From the NCBI RefSeq assembly GCF_001578105.1, contig NZ_CP014275.1, positions 2,542,001-2,606,000 on the forward strand: 64,000 nt of DNA, in the 5' to 3' direction. The position numbers were made by a program, and so were the translations under genes. The DNA is from Martelella sp. AD-3. Its GTDB lineage: Bacteria; Pseudomonadota; Alphaproteobacteria; Rhizobiales; Rhizobiaceae. Each line of letters begins with the position of its first letter. Positions within the stretch are counted from its first letter, which is position 1. Shown here piece after piece: positions 35,669 to 44,223 of the stretch. Below the pieces are notes generated by a model that saw only the letters and a list, made by a program, of their open reading frames with translations, had not been told where the DNA came from and did not search any database.

Positions 35669-36781
35669 ATGGCCGCATTTCCGCGCTTTACCTCTCTGAT
35701 CAAGGAACTGCCATCCACGGTCCCCTTTGTCGGACCCGAAGCACTGGAGCGCACCCGCAACTTCCCGATCATCGCCCGGATCGGCGCGAATGAGAGCGGC
35801 TTCGGTCCCGCGCCGTCCGTGCTTGCCGCAATCCGCGAGGCCGCCGGCGACATCTGGAAATATTCCGATTCCGAGCATCTGTCGCTGCGACAGGCCCTCG
35901 CCGAGCACCATGGCTGCAGGCCGGAAAACCTGATGATCGGCGAAGGCGTCGACGGACTCCTCGGCATGGCCGTCAGGCTCGTGGTCTCACCGGGCACGGT
36001 CGTCGTCACCTCGCTCGGCGCCTATCCGACCTTCAACTACCATGTCGACGGCTTCGGCGGAAAACGGGTGAGCGTGCCCTATGCAGGCGACAGGGAAGAC
36101 CTTGATGCGCTGTTGGCGGCGGCGAAGGACCATGACGCGACCATGGTCTATTTCGCCAATCCGGACAATCCGATGGGAAGCTGGTGGCATGAGGACGATG
36201 TCATCCGTTTCGTCGAGGACCTGCCGGAAACCTGCATGATGGTGCTGGACGAGGCCTATTGCGAATGTGGACCGGCAGAGGCCTTTCCCGCGATCGACCG
36301 CCTTCTCGACCGGCCGAACGTCATGCGCTTCCGCACCTTTTCCAAGGCCTACGGGCTCGCGGGCGCGCGCGCCGGATACATTATCGGCGAGGCCGAGACG
36401 ATTTCCGCCTTCAACAAGATCCGCAACCATTTCGGCATGCCGCGCCTGACGCTGGTTGCCGCCGAGGCGGCGCTTGCCGACCAGGCCTATCTGCAGAGCG
36501 TTGTCGGACGCATCCGCGAATCGCGCGACGAGATCGCCCGGATCGCGCGCGACAACGGGCTTGAGCCGCTACCCTCGGCAACCAATTTCGTCGCCATCGA
36601 TTGCGGCAGGGACGGCGCCTATGCGCGCGCCATCGTCGATGCGCTCGGCGCGCGCGGCGTTTTCATCCGGATGCCCGGCGTTGCGCCGCTTGACCGCTGT
36701 ATCCGCGTCTCGACGGGCCCGGGCGAAGACATGGACCTCTTCGCGCAGGAACTGCCGGCCGTGCTCCAGGCGCTCGGCTGA
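35669..36781 (+). CDS. HisC-like PLP aminotransferase
   Basis: 370 residues of the class I/II aminotransferase fold. Visible landmarks are ARIGANESGFGPAP near the N-terminus, the aspartate of VLDEAYCECG that holds the pyridine ring, and the PLP lysine in RTFSKAYGLAGARAGY. It closely resembles histidinol-phosphate aminotransferase, but it is isolated from his genes and its specificity for histidinol phosphate, phenylalanine or tyrosine cannot be told. It converges with the GST gene. The start ATG lies 13 bases after the alternate CAACAACCGG region with no clear RBS. Confidence 0.85.
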   Translation: MAAFPRFTSLIKELPSTVPFVGPEALERTRNFPIIARIGANESGFGPAPSVLAAIREAAGDIWKYSDSEHLSLRQALAEHHGCRPENLMIGEGVDGLLGMAVRLVVSPGTVVVTSLGAYPTFNYHVDGFGGKRVSVPYAGDREDLDALLAAAKDHDATMVYFANPDNPMGSWWHEDDVIRFVEDLPETCMMVLDEAYCECGPAEAFPAIDRLLDRPNVMRFRTFSKAYGLAGARAGYIIGEAETISAFNKIRNHFGMPRLTLVAAEAALADQAYLQSVVGRIRESRDEIARIARDNGLEPLPSATNFVAIDCGRDGAYARAIVDALGARGVFIRMPGVAPLDRCIRVSTGPGEDMDLFAQELPAVLQALG

Positions 36782-36820
36782 GCCAGGCGCCCGAAGCATC
36801 CGGCTTCCCGGGCTTCGTCC

Positions 36821-37519
36821 CTACCGCGCCTTCTGGCCGAAGAGCACGGACTGGGCGTCCTTGTCCGATGCCAGGTTCATCTTTTCGCGCTCGGCCTGAC
36901 CGACAGCGATGCCGGCCTTGACCGCCGGCCGCGCCATCACCGCCTCGTACCAGCGCTTCAGATTGGGAAAATCGTCAAGGTTCTGTCCCTGGGCCTCATG
37001 CGAGCGGACCCAGCCGACCGAGGCCATGTCGGCGATCGAATAGGCGCCGCCGAGATATTCCGCCTCGCCGAGACGCCTGTCCATCACGCCGTAGAGCCGG
37101 TTGACCTCGTTGGTGTAGCGGTCGATGCCGTAGGCGATCTTTTCCGGCGCGTAGTTGCGGAAGTGATGCGCCTGGCCCGCCATCGGTCCAAGCCCGCCGA
37201 CCTGCCAGAACAGCCACTCCTCGACGGCCACCCGTTCACGCTCGGTCTCGGGATAGAACTTTTTGTACTTGCGGCCGAGATACTGAAGAATCGCGCCGGA
37301 TTCGAACACCGAAATCGGCTTGCCGCCCGGCCCTTGCGGATCGACGATCGCCGGCATGCGGTTATTGGGCGAGATCTTCAGGAATTCCGGCTTGAACTGA
37401 TCGCCCTTGCCGATGTTCACGTAATTGACGTTATAGGGAACGCCGGCCTCTTCCAGGTAGATTGTGATCTTGTAGCCGTTGGGCGTCGGCCAATAGAAAA
37501 GCTCGATCGGTGCGGTCAT
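36821..37519 (-). CDS. Glutathione S-transferase, Nu class (YfcG/YghU-like)
   Basis: 232 residues. The thioredoxin-fold N-terminal domain opens with IELFYWPTPNGYKITIYLEE and contains NNRMPAIVD (the cis-proline) and SVFESGAILQYLG (the glutathione gamma-glutamyl contact). The helical C-terminal domain has YSIADMASVGWVRSHE. Nu-class enzymes reduce disulphides and organic peroxides with glutathione. There is no catalytic Cys, as expected for this class. It is divergent from amn across 130 bases. Confidence 0.92.
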   Translation of the reverse strand: MTAPIELFYWPTPNGYKITIYLEEAGVPYNVNYVNIGKGDQFKPEFLKISPNNRMPAIVDPQGPGGKPISVFESGAILQYLGRKYKKFYPETERERVAVEEWLFWQVGGLGPMAGQAHHFRNYAPEKIAYGIDRYTNEVNRLYGVMDRRLGEAEYLGGAYSIADMASVGWVRSHEAQGQNLDDFPNLKRWYEAVMARPAVKAGIAVGQAEREKMNLASDKDAQSVLFGQKAR

Positions 37520-37649
37520 GAAAAATCATCCTCTCGCGTGTCGCAAAACACTGATCCCTTCGATATAGATCGATTTCGAACGCAAAAAAGAGCGGAGTGG
37601 CGCGGTCCTGTTCGCGATCAGACCGTTTTCCGCCATCACGAGGGTCGCC

Positions 37650-39146
37650 ATGCACCAGAACGAAGCTTTGACAGCAAAGATCATTTCGCCCGATCCTGTC
37701 GAGCCGCAGAGCTTCACGGACCCCGGCGAAGCTGTGAAGGCCCTGCAGGCGCTCTACAAGCGCAATACCCGCTTCATCATCGACGCCTTCATCGCTCTCG
37801 CCGGCGGCGCGCCGATCGAGGGCCGGTACCGCGCCTGTTATCCGAGGGTCAGCATCGAGACCGGCAGCTACGGGCTCACCGACTCGCGTCTCTCCTTCGG
37901 CCATGTGGCGACCCCCGGCGAATATGCAACCACGATCAGCCACCCGGTCCTGTTTGCGGACTACCTGATCGAGCAGCTCGGCCTGCTGATCAGGAACCAC
38001 GGCGTTCCGGTGACGGTCGAAGAGTCCGATACGCCCATACCGCTGCATTTCGCCTTTGGCGAGAACACCCATGTCGAGGCCGATCTGGCCGCGCTCGCCG
38101 ACGTGCCGCTGCGCGATATCTTCGATACGCCCGACCTCAACACCACCGACGACCAGATCGCCAATGGCGACTATGAACCGGACCCGGGAGAACCGCAGCC
38201 GCTTGCGCCGTTTACCGCCCAGCGCATCGACTATTCACTGGCGCGGCTCAGCCACTACACGGCAACCAGTTCGGCGCATTTCCAGAATTTCGTGTTGTTT
38301 ACCAACTACCAGTTCTATGTCGATGAATTCTGCGCCTACGCCCGGGAGGTGATGGCCAGGGGCGGGGAAGGCTACAGCGCCTTCGTCGAGCCCGGCAACA
38401 ACGTCACCCTGCCGGGCGAAGTGGAGCCGGAGGGCGGCCATACCGGCGTGCGCATGCCGCAAATGCCGGCCTACCACCTGAAGCGCGCCGACAATTCCGG
38501 CATCTCCATGGTCAATATCGGCGTCGGCCCTTCCAACGCCAAGACCATCACCGACCATATCGCCGTGCTGCGGCCGCATGCCTGGCTGATGCTCGGCCAT
38601 TGCGCGGGGCTCAGAAACAGCCAGAAGCTCGGCGACTACGTGCTCGCCCACGCCTATGTGCGCGAGGACCATGTGCTGGACGACGACCTGCCGGTCTGGG
38701 TGCCGATCCCGGCGCTCGCCGAAGTCCAGCAGGCGCTCGAGGAGGCCGTCGGCGAGGTGACGGGCCTCAAGGGTTACGAGCTGAAACGGGTGATGCGCAC
38801 CGGCACCGTCGCCACCATCGACAACCGCAACTGGGAGCTTTCGCACCAGAGCGGGCCGGTGAAACGCCTGTCGCAGTCGCGCGCCATCGCGCTCGACATG
38901 GAATCGGCGACGATCGCCGCCAACGGCTTCCGCTTCCGCGTCCCCTACGGCACGCTTCTCTGCGTTTCCGACCGGCCGCTGCACGGCGAACTGAAACTGC
39001 CCGGCATGGCGACCGCCTTCTACACCACCCAGGTGCGCCAGCATCTCCGCATCGGCATCAAGGCGGTGCAGAAACTCGCCGCCATGCCGCCGGAAAGGCT
39101 GCATTCACGCAAATTGAGAAGCTTCTACGAGACGGCCTTCCAGTAA
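37650..39146 (+). CDS. amn: AMP nucleosidase
   Basis: 498 residues, close to the Escherichia coli Amn length (484). It hydrolyses AMP to adenine and ribose 5-phosphate. The N-terminal AMP nucleosidase domain (about 15-200) is followed by the nucleoside phosphorylase-like catalytic domain with ISMVNIGVGPSNAKTITDH, WLMLGHCAGLRN, and the acidic active-site segment AIALDMESATIAANGFRF. It probably helps balance adenylates during phosphate or energy stress. No neighbour with a related function is visible. Confidence 0.95.
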   Translation: MHQNEALTAKIISPDPVEPQSFTDPGEAVKALQALYKRNTRFIIDAFIALAGGAPIEGRYRACYPRVSIETGSYGLTDSRLSFGHVATPGEYATTISHPVLFADYLIEQLGLLIRNHGVPVTVEESDTPIPLHFAFGENTHVEADLAALADVPLRDIFDTPDLNTTDDQIANGDYEPDPGEPQPLAPFTAQRIDYSLARLSHYTATSSAHFQNFVLFTNYQFYVDEFCAYAREVMARGGEGYSAFVEPGNNVTLPGEVEPEGGHTGVRMPQMPAYHLKRADNSGISMVNIGVGPSNAKTITDHIAVLRPHAWLMLGHCAGLRNSQKLGDYVLAHAYVREDHVLDDDLPVWVPIPALAEVQQALEEAVGEVTGLKGYELKRVMRTGTVATIDNRNWELSHQSGPVKRLSQSRAIALDMESATIAANGFRFRVPYGTLLCVSDRPLHGELKLPGMATAFYTTQVRQHLRIGIKAVQKLAAMPPERLHSRKLRSFYETAFQ

Positions 39147-39151
39147 GGCCG

Positions 39152-40057
39152 TCACACCAGCCGGCTGTTGGCCGGCACGATCACCGGCAGCGAGCGCGGG
39201 TGCTGCTCGAGCACGGCGTGACGGACCTCATCGATCGGGTCGCCGTCAAAGGACTGGTCGATGCCGTCCGAATGGAAATCGAGCGTCAGCTTTTCCGTCT
39301 CGATCACGGTCACGTTCTCGCTGTCCTCGATCCGGCCCGCAAGATAGCTGAGCGCGAAGCCGAGCACCGAATCGAATTCCTCGGCCTTCAGAAGGTAGAA
39401 GGCGAGCTTGCCGCCCTGGGGCCGGTCGGTGAACAGGCTGGCATTGCCGTGGATGCGATTGTTGGCAACGCCCACAAGGGCAAAGGCCCCCTCGCCGCGC
39501 GCCTCGGCGCATTCGTAACTGAGCCTGATTTCCGGAATCGTGCGCAGCGTATCGACCCAGGCCCGCGTGCTGGCGGAAATCTTGCCGAGCCGCGAATCAT
39601 AGTCAAGCCGCTCGCGATTGCGGATCATCGTCGCGTGAAGACCGGCGGAGAACTGGTGGATGAAGGGCCGGCCGTTCATCGTCGGCACATCGACGCGGGC
39701 GGGCTTGCCGCCGGCCAGCGTCATCAAGGCCTCCTCGATATCGAGCGGCAGGCCGAGGCTGCGGGCAAAGAGGTTCATGGTGCCGGCCGGCACGACGCCG
39801 AGAAGCTTGTCCGTGCCGTACATGGCGCCGGCCGCAAGCGAGATGGTTCCGTCGCCGCCGCCGACGATCATGCCGTCGAAGCCTTCGGCACCGACCGTCT
39901 TGTGGATCGCATCGGCAATTTCGCCGCCGCCGACCACCGCGCATTCGAATGCGTGCCCGGCATCGCGGAAGATATTGGCGGCCAGGTCCGAGAATGCGTC
40001 CATATCGGTGGTTTTGAACGTACCGCCGTCGCGGTTGAAAAGACCCTTGAGACGCAT
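39152..40057 (-). CDS. Diacylglycerol kinase-family lipid kinase
   Basis: 301 residues. The DAGK catalytic domain occupies the N-terminal half: MIVGGGDGTISLAAGAM (about 63-79, the GGGDGT nucleotide-binding loop), then GVVPAGTMNLFARSLGLP. The C-terminal half is a beta-sandwich ending with LDFHSDGIDQSFDGDP. Relatives such as YegS phosphorylate lipids including diacylglycerol, phosphatidylglycerol or sphingoid-like molecules; the substrate is not clear. It is soluble, probably membrane-peripheral. It converges with amn and has a 5-base gap to it. Confidence 0.9.
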   Translation of the reverse strand: MRLKGLFNRDGGTFKTTDMDAFSDLAANIFRDAGHAFECAVVGGGEIADAIHKTVGAEGFDGMIVGGGDGTISLAAGAMYGTDKLLGVVPAGTMNLFARSLGLPLDIEEALMTLAGGKPARVDVPTMNGRPFIHQFSAGLHATMIRNRERLDYDSRLGKISASTRAWVDTLRTIPEIRLSYECAEARGEGAFALVGVANNRIHGNASLFTDRPQGGKLAFYLLKAEEFDSVLGFALSYLAGRIEDSENVTVIETEKLTLDFHSDGIDQSFDGDPIDEVRHAVLEQHPRSLPVIVPANSRLV

Positions 40058-40136
40058 TGCCTGTCCTTGAAGACGTGTCGGATAGCCAGAAACGGATCAA
40101 GGCGGTCGCCGGTTCCGCCCGCCCGCCCGGGAGCGG

Positions 40137-41795
40137 TCACATATTCGGGTAAACCGGCCCTTCGCCGCCCTGCGGCGGGACCCAGGTGATGTTCTGGTTC
40201 GGGTCCTTGATGTCGCAGGTCTTGCAGTGCACGCAGTTCTGGGCGTTGATCACGAATTTCTCCGTGCCGTCCTCTTCGACCCATTCATAAACGCCGGCGG
40301 GACAGTAGCGGCCGGAGGGACCGGCATAGATCTCGTACTCGGAGCGCTTCTGCAGCGCCATATCCTTGACCTTGAGATGGACCGGCTGGTCCTCCTCGTG
40401 ATTGGTGTTGGACAGGAACACCGAGGACAGGCGATCGAATGTCAGCGCGCCGTCGGGCTTGGGATAGTCGATCGGCTTGTGCTTCGCCGCCGGCTCCAGC
40501 GACGCGGCGTCGGTCTTGCCGTGCTTCATCGTGCCGAAAAAGGAGAAGCCGAACAGCGTGTTGGTCCACATATCGAGGCCGCCGAGCGCGATGCCGGCAT
40601 AGGTCCCGAGCTTCGACCAAAGCGGCTTGACGTTGCGGACCTTCCTCAGGTCGCGCCCGATGGCGCCGTCGCGCCAGTCCGCCTCGATCTCGGCAATCTC
40701 GTCATGAGCGCGTCCGGCGGCAAGCGCATCCGCCACGCGTTCGGCGGCAAGCATGCCGGAGAGCACAGCATTGTGCGAACCCTTGATGCGCGGAACGTTG
40801 ACGAAGCCCGCCGAACAGCCGATCAGCGCGCCGCCGGGGAAGGAAAGCTTCGGAACGGACTGATAGCCGCCCTCGGAGATCGCCCGTGCGCCGTAGGAGA
40901 TGCGCTTTGCCCCCGCAAAGGTCGGCGCGATCGCCGGGTGGGTCTTGAACCGCTGGAACTCCTCGAAGGGCGAGAGATAGGGGTTCTTGTAGTTGAGATG
41001 GAGCACGAAGCCGACGGCCACCTGATTGTCCTCCAGATGGTAGAGGAAGGAGCCGCCGCCGGTTTTGGCATCGAGCGGCCAGCCGAAGGAATGCTGGACG
41101 AGGCCCGGCTTGCTTTGCTCGGGAGCAACCTCCCACAATTCCTTCAGGCCGATGCCGTATTTCTGCGGCTCGCGCCCCTCATCGAGGGCGAATCTGGCGA
41201 TCAGCTGTTTGGCGAGCGAGCCGCGCACGCCCTCGCCGATCAGCACGTATTTTCCGAGAAGCGCCATGCCGCGGGTGAAGTTCGGGCCGGGCGTGCCGTC
41301 GCGCTCCACGCCCATGTCGCCGGTGGCGACGCCGATGACCGCGCCGGCGTCATCATAAAGCACTTCGGCCGCGGCAAATCCGGGATAGATCTCCACGCCC
41401 AGCGCCTCGGCCTTTTCGGCCAGCCAGCGACAGACATTGCCGAGCGAGACGATAAAATTGCCGTGATTGTTCATCAGCGGCGGCATCACGAAATTCGGCA
41501 GCGTGATCGAACCGGCCGGCCCAAGCAGAAGAAAGCGGTCGCGCGTGACCTCGGTCTGGAAGGGATGACCCTCCTCCTCCCGCCAGCCGGGCAGAAGGGC
41601 GTCTATGCCGGACGGATCGACGACCGCGCCTGACAGGATATGGGCGCCGACCTCGGCCCCCTTCTCCAGCACGACGACGCTCAAGTCTTCGTTGAGCTGT
41701 TTCAGCCGAATGGCGGCGGCGAGACCGGATGGACCGGCCCCGACGATCACCACATCGAATTCCATGCTTTCACGTTCCGGCAGTTCTTCAGCCAT
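40137..41795 (-). CDS. Electron transfer flavoprotein-ubiquinone oxidoreductase
   Basis: 552 residues. It passes electrons from ETF, reduced by acyl-CoA and other dehydrogenases, to ubiquinone in the membrane. The FAD motif is VVIVGAGPSGLAAAIRLKQL (about 14-33); the membrane-binding and ubiquinone region is mid-protein. The C-terminal [4Fe-4S] domain carries four Cys in YCPAGVYEWVEED and INAQNCVHCKTCDIKDP. It is monotopic on the inner membrane. The etfAB genes are not in this window. It is divergent from the SDR gene. Confidence 0.96.
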   Translation of the reverse strand: MAEELPERESMEFDVVIVGAGPSGLAAAIRLKQLNEDLSVVVLEKGAEVGAHILSGAVVDPSGIDALLPGWREEEGHPFQTEVTRDRFLLLGPAGSITLPNFVMPPLMNNHGNFIVSLGNVCRWLAEKAEALGVEIYPGFAAAEVLYDDAGAVIGVATGDMGVERDGTPGPNFTRGMALLGKYVLIGEGVRGSLAKQLIARFALDEGREPQKYGIGLKELWEVAPEQSKPGLVQHSFGWPLDAKTGGGSFLYHLEDNQVAVGFVLHLNYKNPYLSPFEEFQRFKTHPAIAPTFAGAKRISYGARAISEGGYQSVPKLSFPGGALIGCSAGFVNVPRIKGSHNAVLSGMLAAERVADALAAGRAHDEIAEIEADWRDGAIGRDLRKVRNVKPLWSKLGTYAGIALGGLDMWTNTLFGFSFFGTMKHGKTDAASLEPAAKHKPIDYPKPDGALTFDRLSSVFLSNTNHEEDQPVHLKVKDMALQKRSEYEIYAGPSGRYCPAGVYEWVEEDGTEKFVINAQNCVHCKTCDIKDPNQNITWVPPQGGEGPVYPNM

Positions 41796-42074
41796 GTCTT
41801 CCCTTCCATTGCCGCATCCCCCGATATCGGCGAGGCCTGTGGTCTAGCAACTCCAGCTTTTATTTCTAGAGAGGTTGCAGAAAAATTGAAAGCGCCCAGG
41901 CAAGGGCACGCGATGCGCGGGCCGGAGCAGGTTTCCACAGGCGGGGCATGCGGCACGCCCGCGCATACGTCCGATAATGATTGATCGACGACATGGCGGG
42001 CGTCTATGGTGAAAGCCAATTTCCGCCGTTCATTTTTTCAAAGCGTCGGCCGGTTGCGGCCAGGGGAGTTTTTC

Positions 42075-42863
42075 ATGGATTTTGGTATTGCCGACAAGAA
42101 GGCCGTCGTGCTCGCATCGTCGCGCGGACTGGGCGCCGGCATCGCCGAGGCGCTGGCAAGGGAAGGCGCGCATGTTCTTCTCTGCGGGCGCACCGAAGAC
42201 CGGCTGGCGACCAACTGCAAGGTGATCAACGAGACGACGCCCGGCAAGGCCGATTACATCGTGGCCGATATCGCCGCGGAAAGCTTCGTCGAGGACCTGC
42301 TGTCCGCCATCAAGGCAAAGCTCGGCGGAGCCGACATTCTCGTGAACAATTCCGGCGGCCCGACGCCCGGAACCGTCGCCGAAATGAACCCGGAAAAACT
42401 CGACGGCTTCTTCCGGTCCATGGTCGCCCCGATCATCACGCTCACCAACGCGCTCGTGCCGCAGATGAAGGAAAAGGGCTGGGGCCGGATCGTCACCGTC
42501 GCCTCGAGCGGCGTCGTCGAGCCGATCCCGAACCTCGCGCTCTCCAACACGCTGCGCTCGGCGCTGGTGGGATGGAACAAGACGCTTTCCAGCGAGGTCG
42601 CGTCTTCGGGCATCACCGCGAATATGCTTCTGCCGGGACGCATCCATACCGACCGGATCGACGAGCTCGACCACGCCAATGCCGAGCGCTCGGGCAGGAG
42701 CCTTGCCGAGGTGCGCAAGGCGACACTGTCGACGATCCCGGCCGGAAGGCTGGGCCGGGTCGAGGAATTCGCCAGCATCGCCGTCTTTCTGTGTTCAAGG
42801 CAGGCCAGCTACCTGACCGGAAGCCTGATCCGCTGCGATGGCGGCGCGACGCACGCGATCTGA
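42075..42863 (+). CDS. SDR family NAD(P)-dependent oxidoreductase
   Basis: 262 residues. The Rossmann glycine motif is ASSRGLGAGIAEALAREGAH (TGxxxGxG-type variant with SSRGLGAG). Further motifs are LVNNSGGPTP and VTVASSGVVEPIPNLALSN, with a catalytic Ser in SSGVV. The usual Tyr-x-x-x-Lys is not evident: at that place the sequence reads NLALSNTLRSALVGWNKTL, so the active-site Tyr appears replaced. It may be an atypical, FabG-like SDR. The ATG at 42075 has GGGGAG 8 bases upstream. Confidence 0.78.
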   Translation: MDFGIADKKAVVLASSRGLGAGIAEALAREGAHVLLCGRTEDRLATNCKVINETTPGKADYIVADIAAESFVEDLLSAIKAKLGGADILVNNSGGPTPGTVAEMNPEKLDGFFRSMVAPIITLTNALVPQMKEKGWGRIVTVASSGVVEPIPNLALSNTLRSALVGWNKTLSSEVASSGITANMLLPGRIHTDRIDELDHANAERSGRSLAEVRKATLSTIPAGRLGRVEEFASIAVFLCSRQASYLTGSLIRCDGGATHAI

Positions 42864-42912
42864 GTTCAACACATGGCCGGGCGGCCGGACGGCCGCCTTC
42901 TGGAGCCTGCCC

Positions 42913-43746
42913 ATGATGTCCGCAATGGATCTGACAGCACGCGAGGCGGCCGCCCTTCTGCATTTTTACGCCGATGCCGGGGTGGACGTGTTTCTGGAGG
43001 ACGAAGCCCTCGACCTGACGGCGCGCGCCGAAACGCCCGCGCCCCCGCAGACGCGCCCGTCGAGAGAAGAGCGGAAAGAGCAACCCGCCGCGTCCGCCGC
43101 GCGCCCCGCCGCTGCGCGTCCTGCCATCGGCACAACGACCATTCCAGACGACAAGGCCGTCTCCGATGCGCAGTTCGCGGCTGAAAGTGCCCGTTCGCTC
43201 GGCGAGCTCAAGACGGTTCTGGACGGTTTTGCCGGCTGCAATCTGAAGCACAACGCCCGCTCCACCATCACGCTCGACGCCATGCCGGAAAGCGGCATCC
43301 TGGCGATCTGCGGTTTTCCGACCGGTGACGATGACCGCAACGGCGAACCGCTTGCAGGCCGCGCGGGCAGTCTTTTCGAGCGCATGCTCGCCGCGATCGG
43401 CCTTTCGCGCGACGACGTCGCCGTCACCACAGCCCTCCCCTGGCGCACGCCCGGCGACCGCAGCCCCACCCAGTCGGAGGTGGACATTTGCCGGCCTTTC
43501 CTGAAGCGCCAGATCGCCCTTGCCGAACCGCGCCATCTCCTGGTGCTCGGCAATTTCGGCAGCCGCATGCTGATCGATGCCGACAAGACGGTGTTCAACC
43601 TGCGCGGCGAATGGCATCCCGTCAATGTCGACAGCCATGCGGTCGAGGCGCTTGTCACCTTTTCCCCGACAGAGCTGCTCGCCGCTCCGGCCAACAAGAA
43701 GCCCGCCTGGCACGACCTTCTCCTCTTCCGGTCACGCCTCGGCTGA
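42913..43746 (+). CDS. Degenerate uracil-DNA glycosylase-superfamily protein
   Basis: 277 residues. An N-terminal segment resembles a DNA-contact helix (LTAREAAALLHFYADAGVD), followed by a Pro/Ala/Arg-rich linker (about 45-75). The second half has the family-4 layout, but with changed key motifs: the first cluster segment has one Cys (GCNLKHNARS, not CxxC), the GEAPG loop reads CGFPTGDDDRNG, the third cluster Cys is missing (TALPWRTPGDRSP) and the HPS motif reads VTFSPTELL. Only one later Cys (DICRPF) remains. Catalysis as a uracil glycosylase is therefore doubtful. The start is one of several nearby ATGs (42913, 42916, 42925). Confidence 0.72.
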   Translation: MMSAMDLTAREAAALLHFYADAGVDVFLEDEALDLTARAETPAPPQTRPSREERKEQPAASAARPAAARPAIGTTTIPDDKAVSDAQFAAESARSLGELKTVLDGFAGCNLKHNARSTITLDAMPESGILAICGFPTGDDDRNGEPLAGRAGSLFERMLAAIGLSRDDVAVTTALPWRTPGDRSPTQSEVDICRPFLKRQIALAEPRHLLVLGNFGSRMLIDADKTVFNLRGEWHPVNVDSHAVEALVTFSPTELLAAPANKKPAWHDLLLFRSRLG

Positions 43747-43924
43747 TCCGTTTTCTCCCTGCCGGCGCGCCGCGCTTCGCTCTGCCCGAAAATTACTCAG
43801 TTTCCGGGACGTTAACGCCGACATGCATCTGGCGCATGGCTGCCCTACGGCCGGGACCATTGCCGGCGCCGGCCGTTTCATGGATAAGGGGGCATGTCTT
43901 GGGAGGACCAACGGAACCAAGGCA

Positions 43925-44116
43925 ATGAGATACGTACAGGACATGGACGCAACCCTTATGCAGAACACGCGCTTTTCTCTCGAACTCGGACGCTCGACCA
44001 ACGGCTATCACGGCCAGCGGGGCATCGACCGCGCGATCGCCAAGGGCTTTGCCAAGGCGCTTGGCCATCACGATGCCAGCATGCGCCGTCCGGCAATGCG
44101 GGCCCTCGGCGCCTGA
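43925..44116 (+). CDS. Small unrecognised protein, 63 residues
   Basis: The frame begins MRYVQDMDATLMQNTRFSLELGRS and ends HDASMRRPAMRALGA. It is basic at the C-terminus, with a possible helix around AIAKGFAKALG. No membrane span, signal peptide or known domain is seen. The codon pattern in this frame gives a plausible protein, while the overlapping frame from 43894 gives an unlikely Arg/Gln-rich product, so this one is chosen. The ribosome site is unclear (GGAGG lies 19 bases upstream). It lies between a UDG relative and a convergent kinase-like gene; the function is unknown. Confidence 0.5.
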   Translation: MRYVQDMDATLMQNTRFSLELGRSTNGYHGQRGIDRAIAKGFAKALGHHDASMRRPAMRALGA

Positions 44117-44223
44117 TCGGGCGACGGGAAAGCCGCTGCTGCCCGCGGCAAGGGCAGATACGAAAATTGCTGAATTGATGCAGAGGCCGGGACTTGCGTT
44201 CCGGCTTCTTGCGTTTCCGGCAG

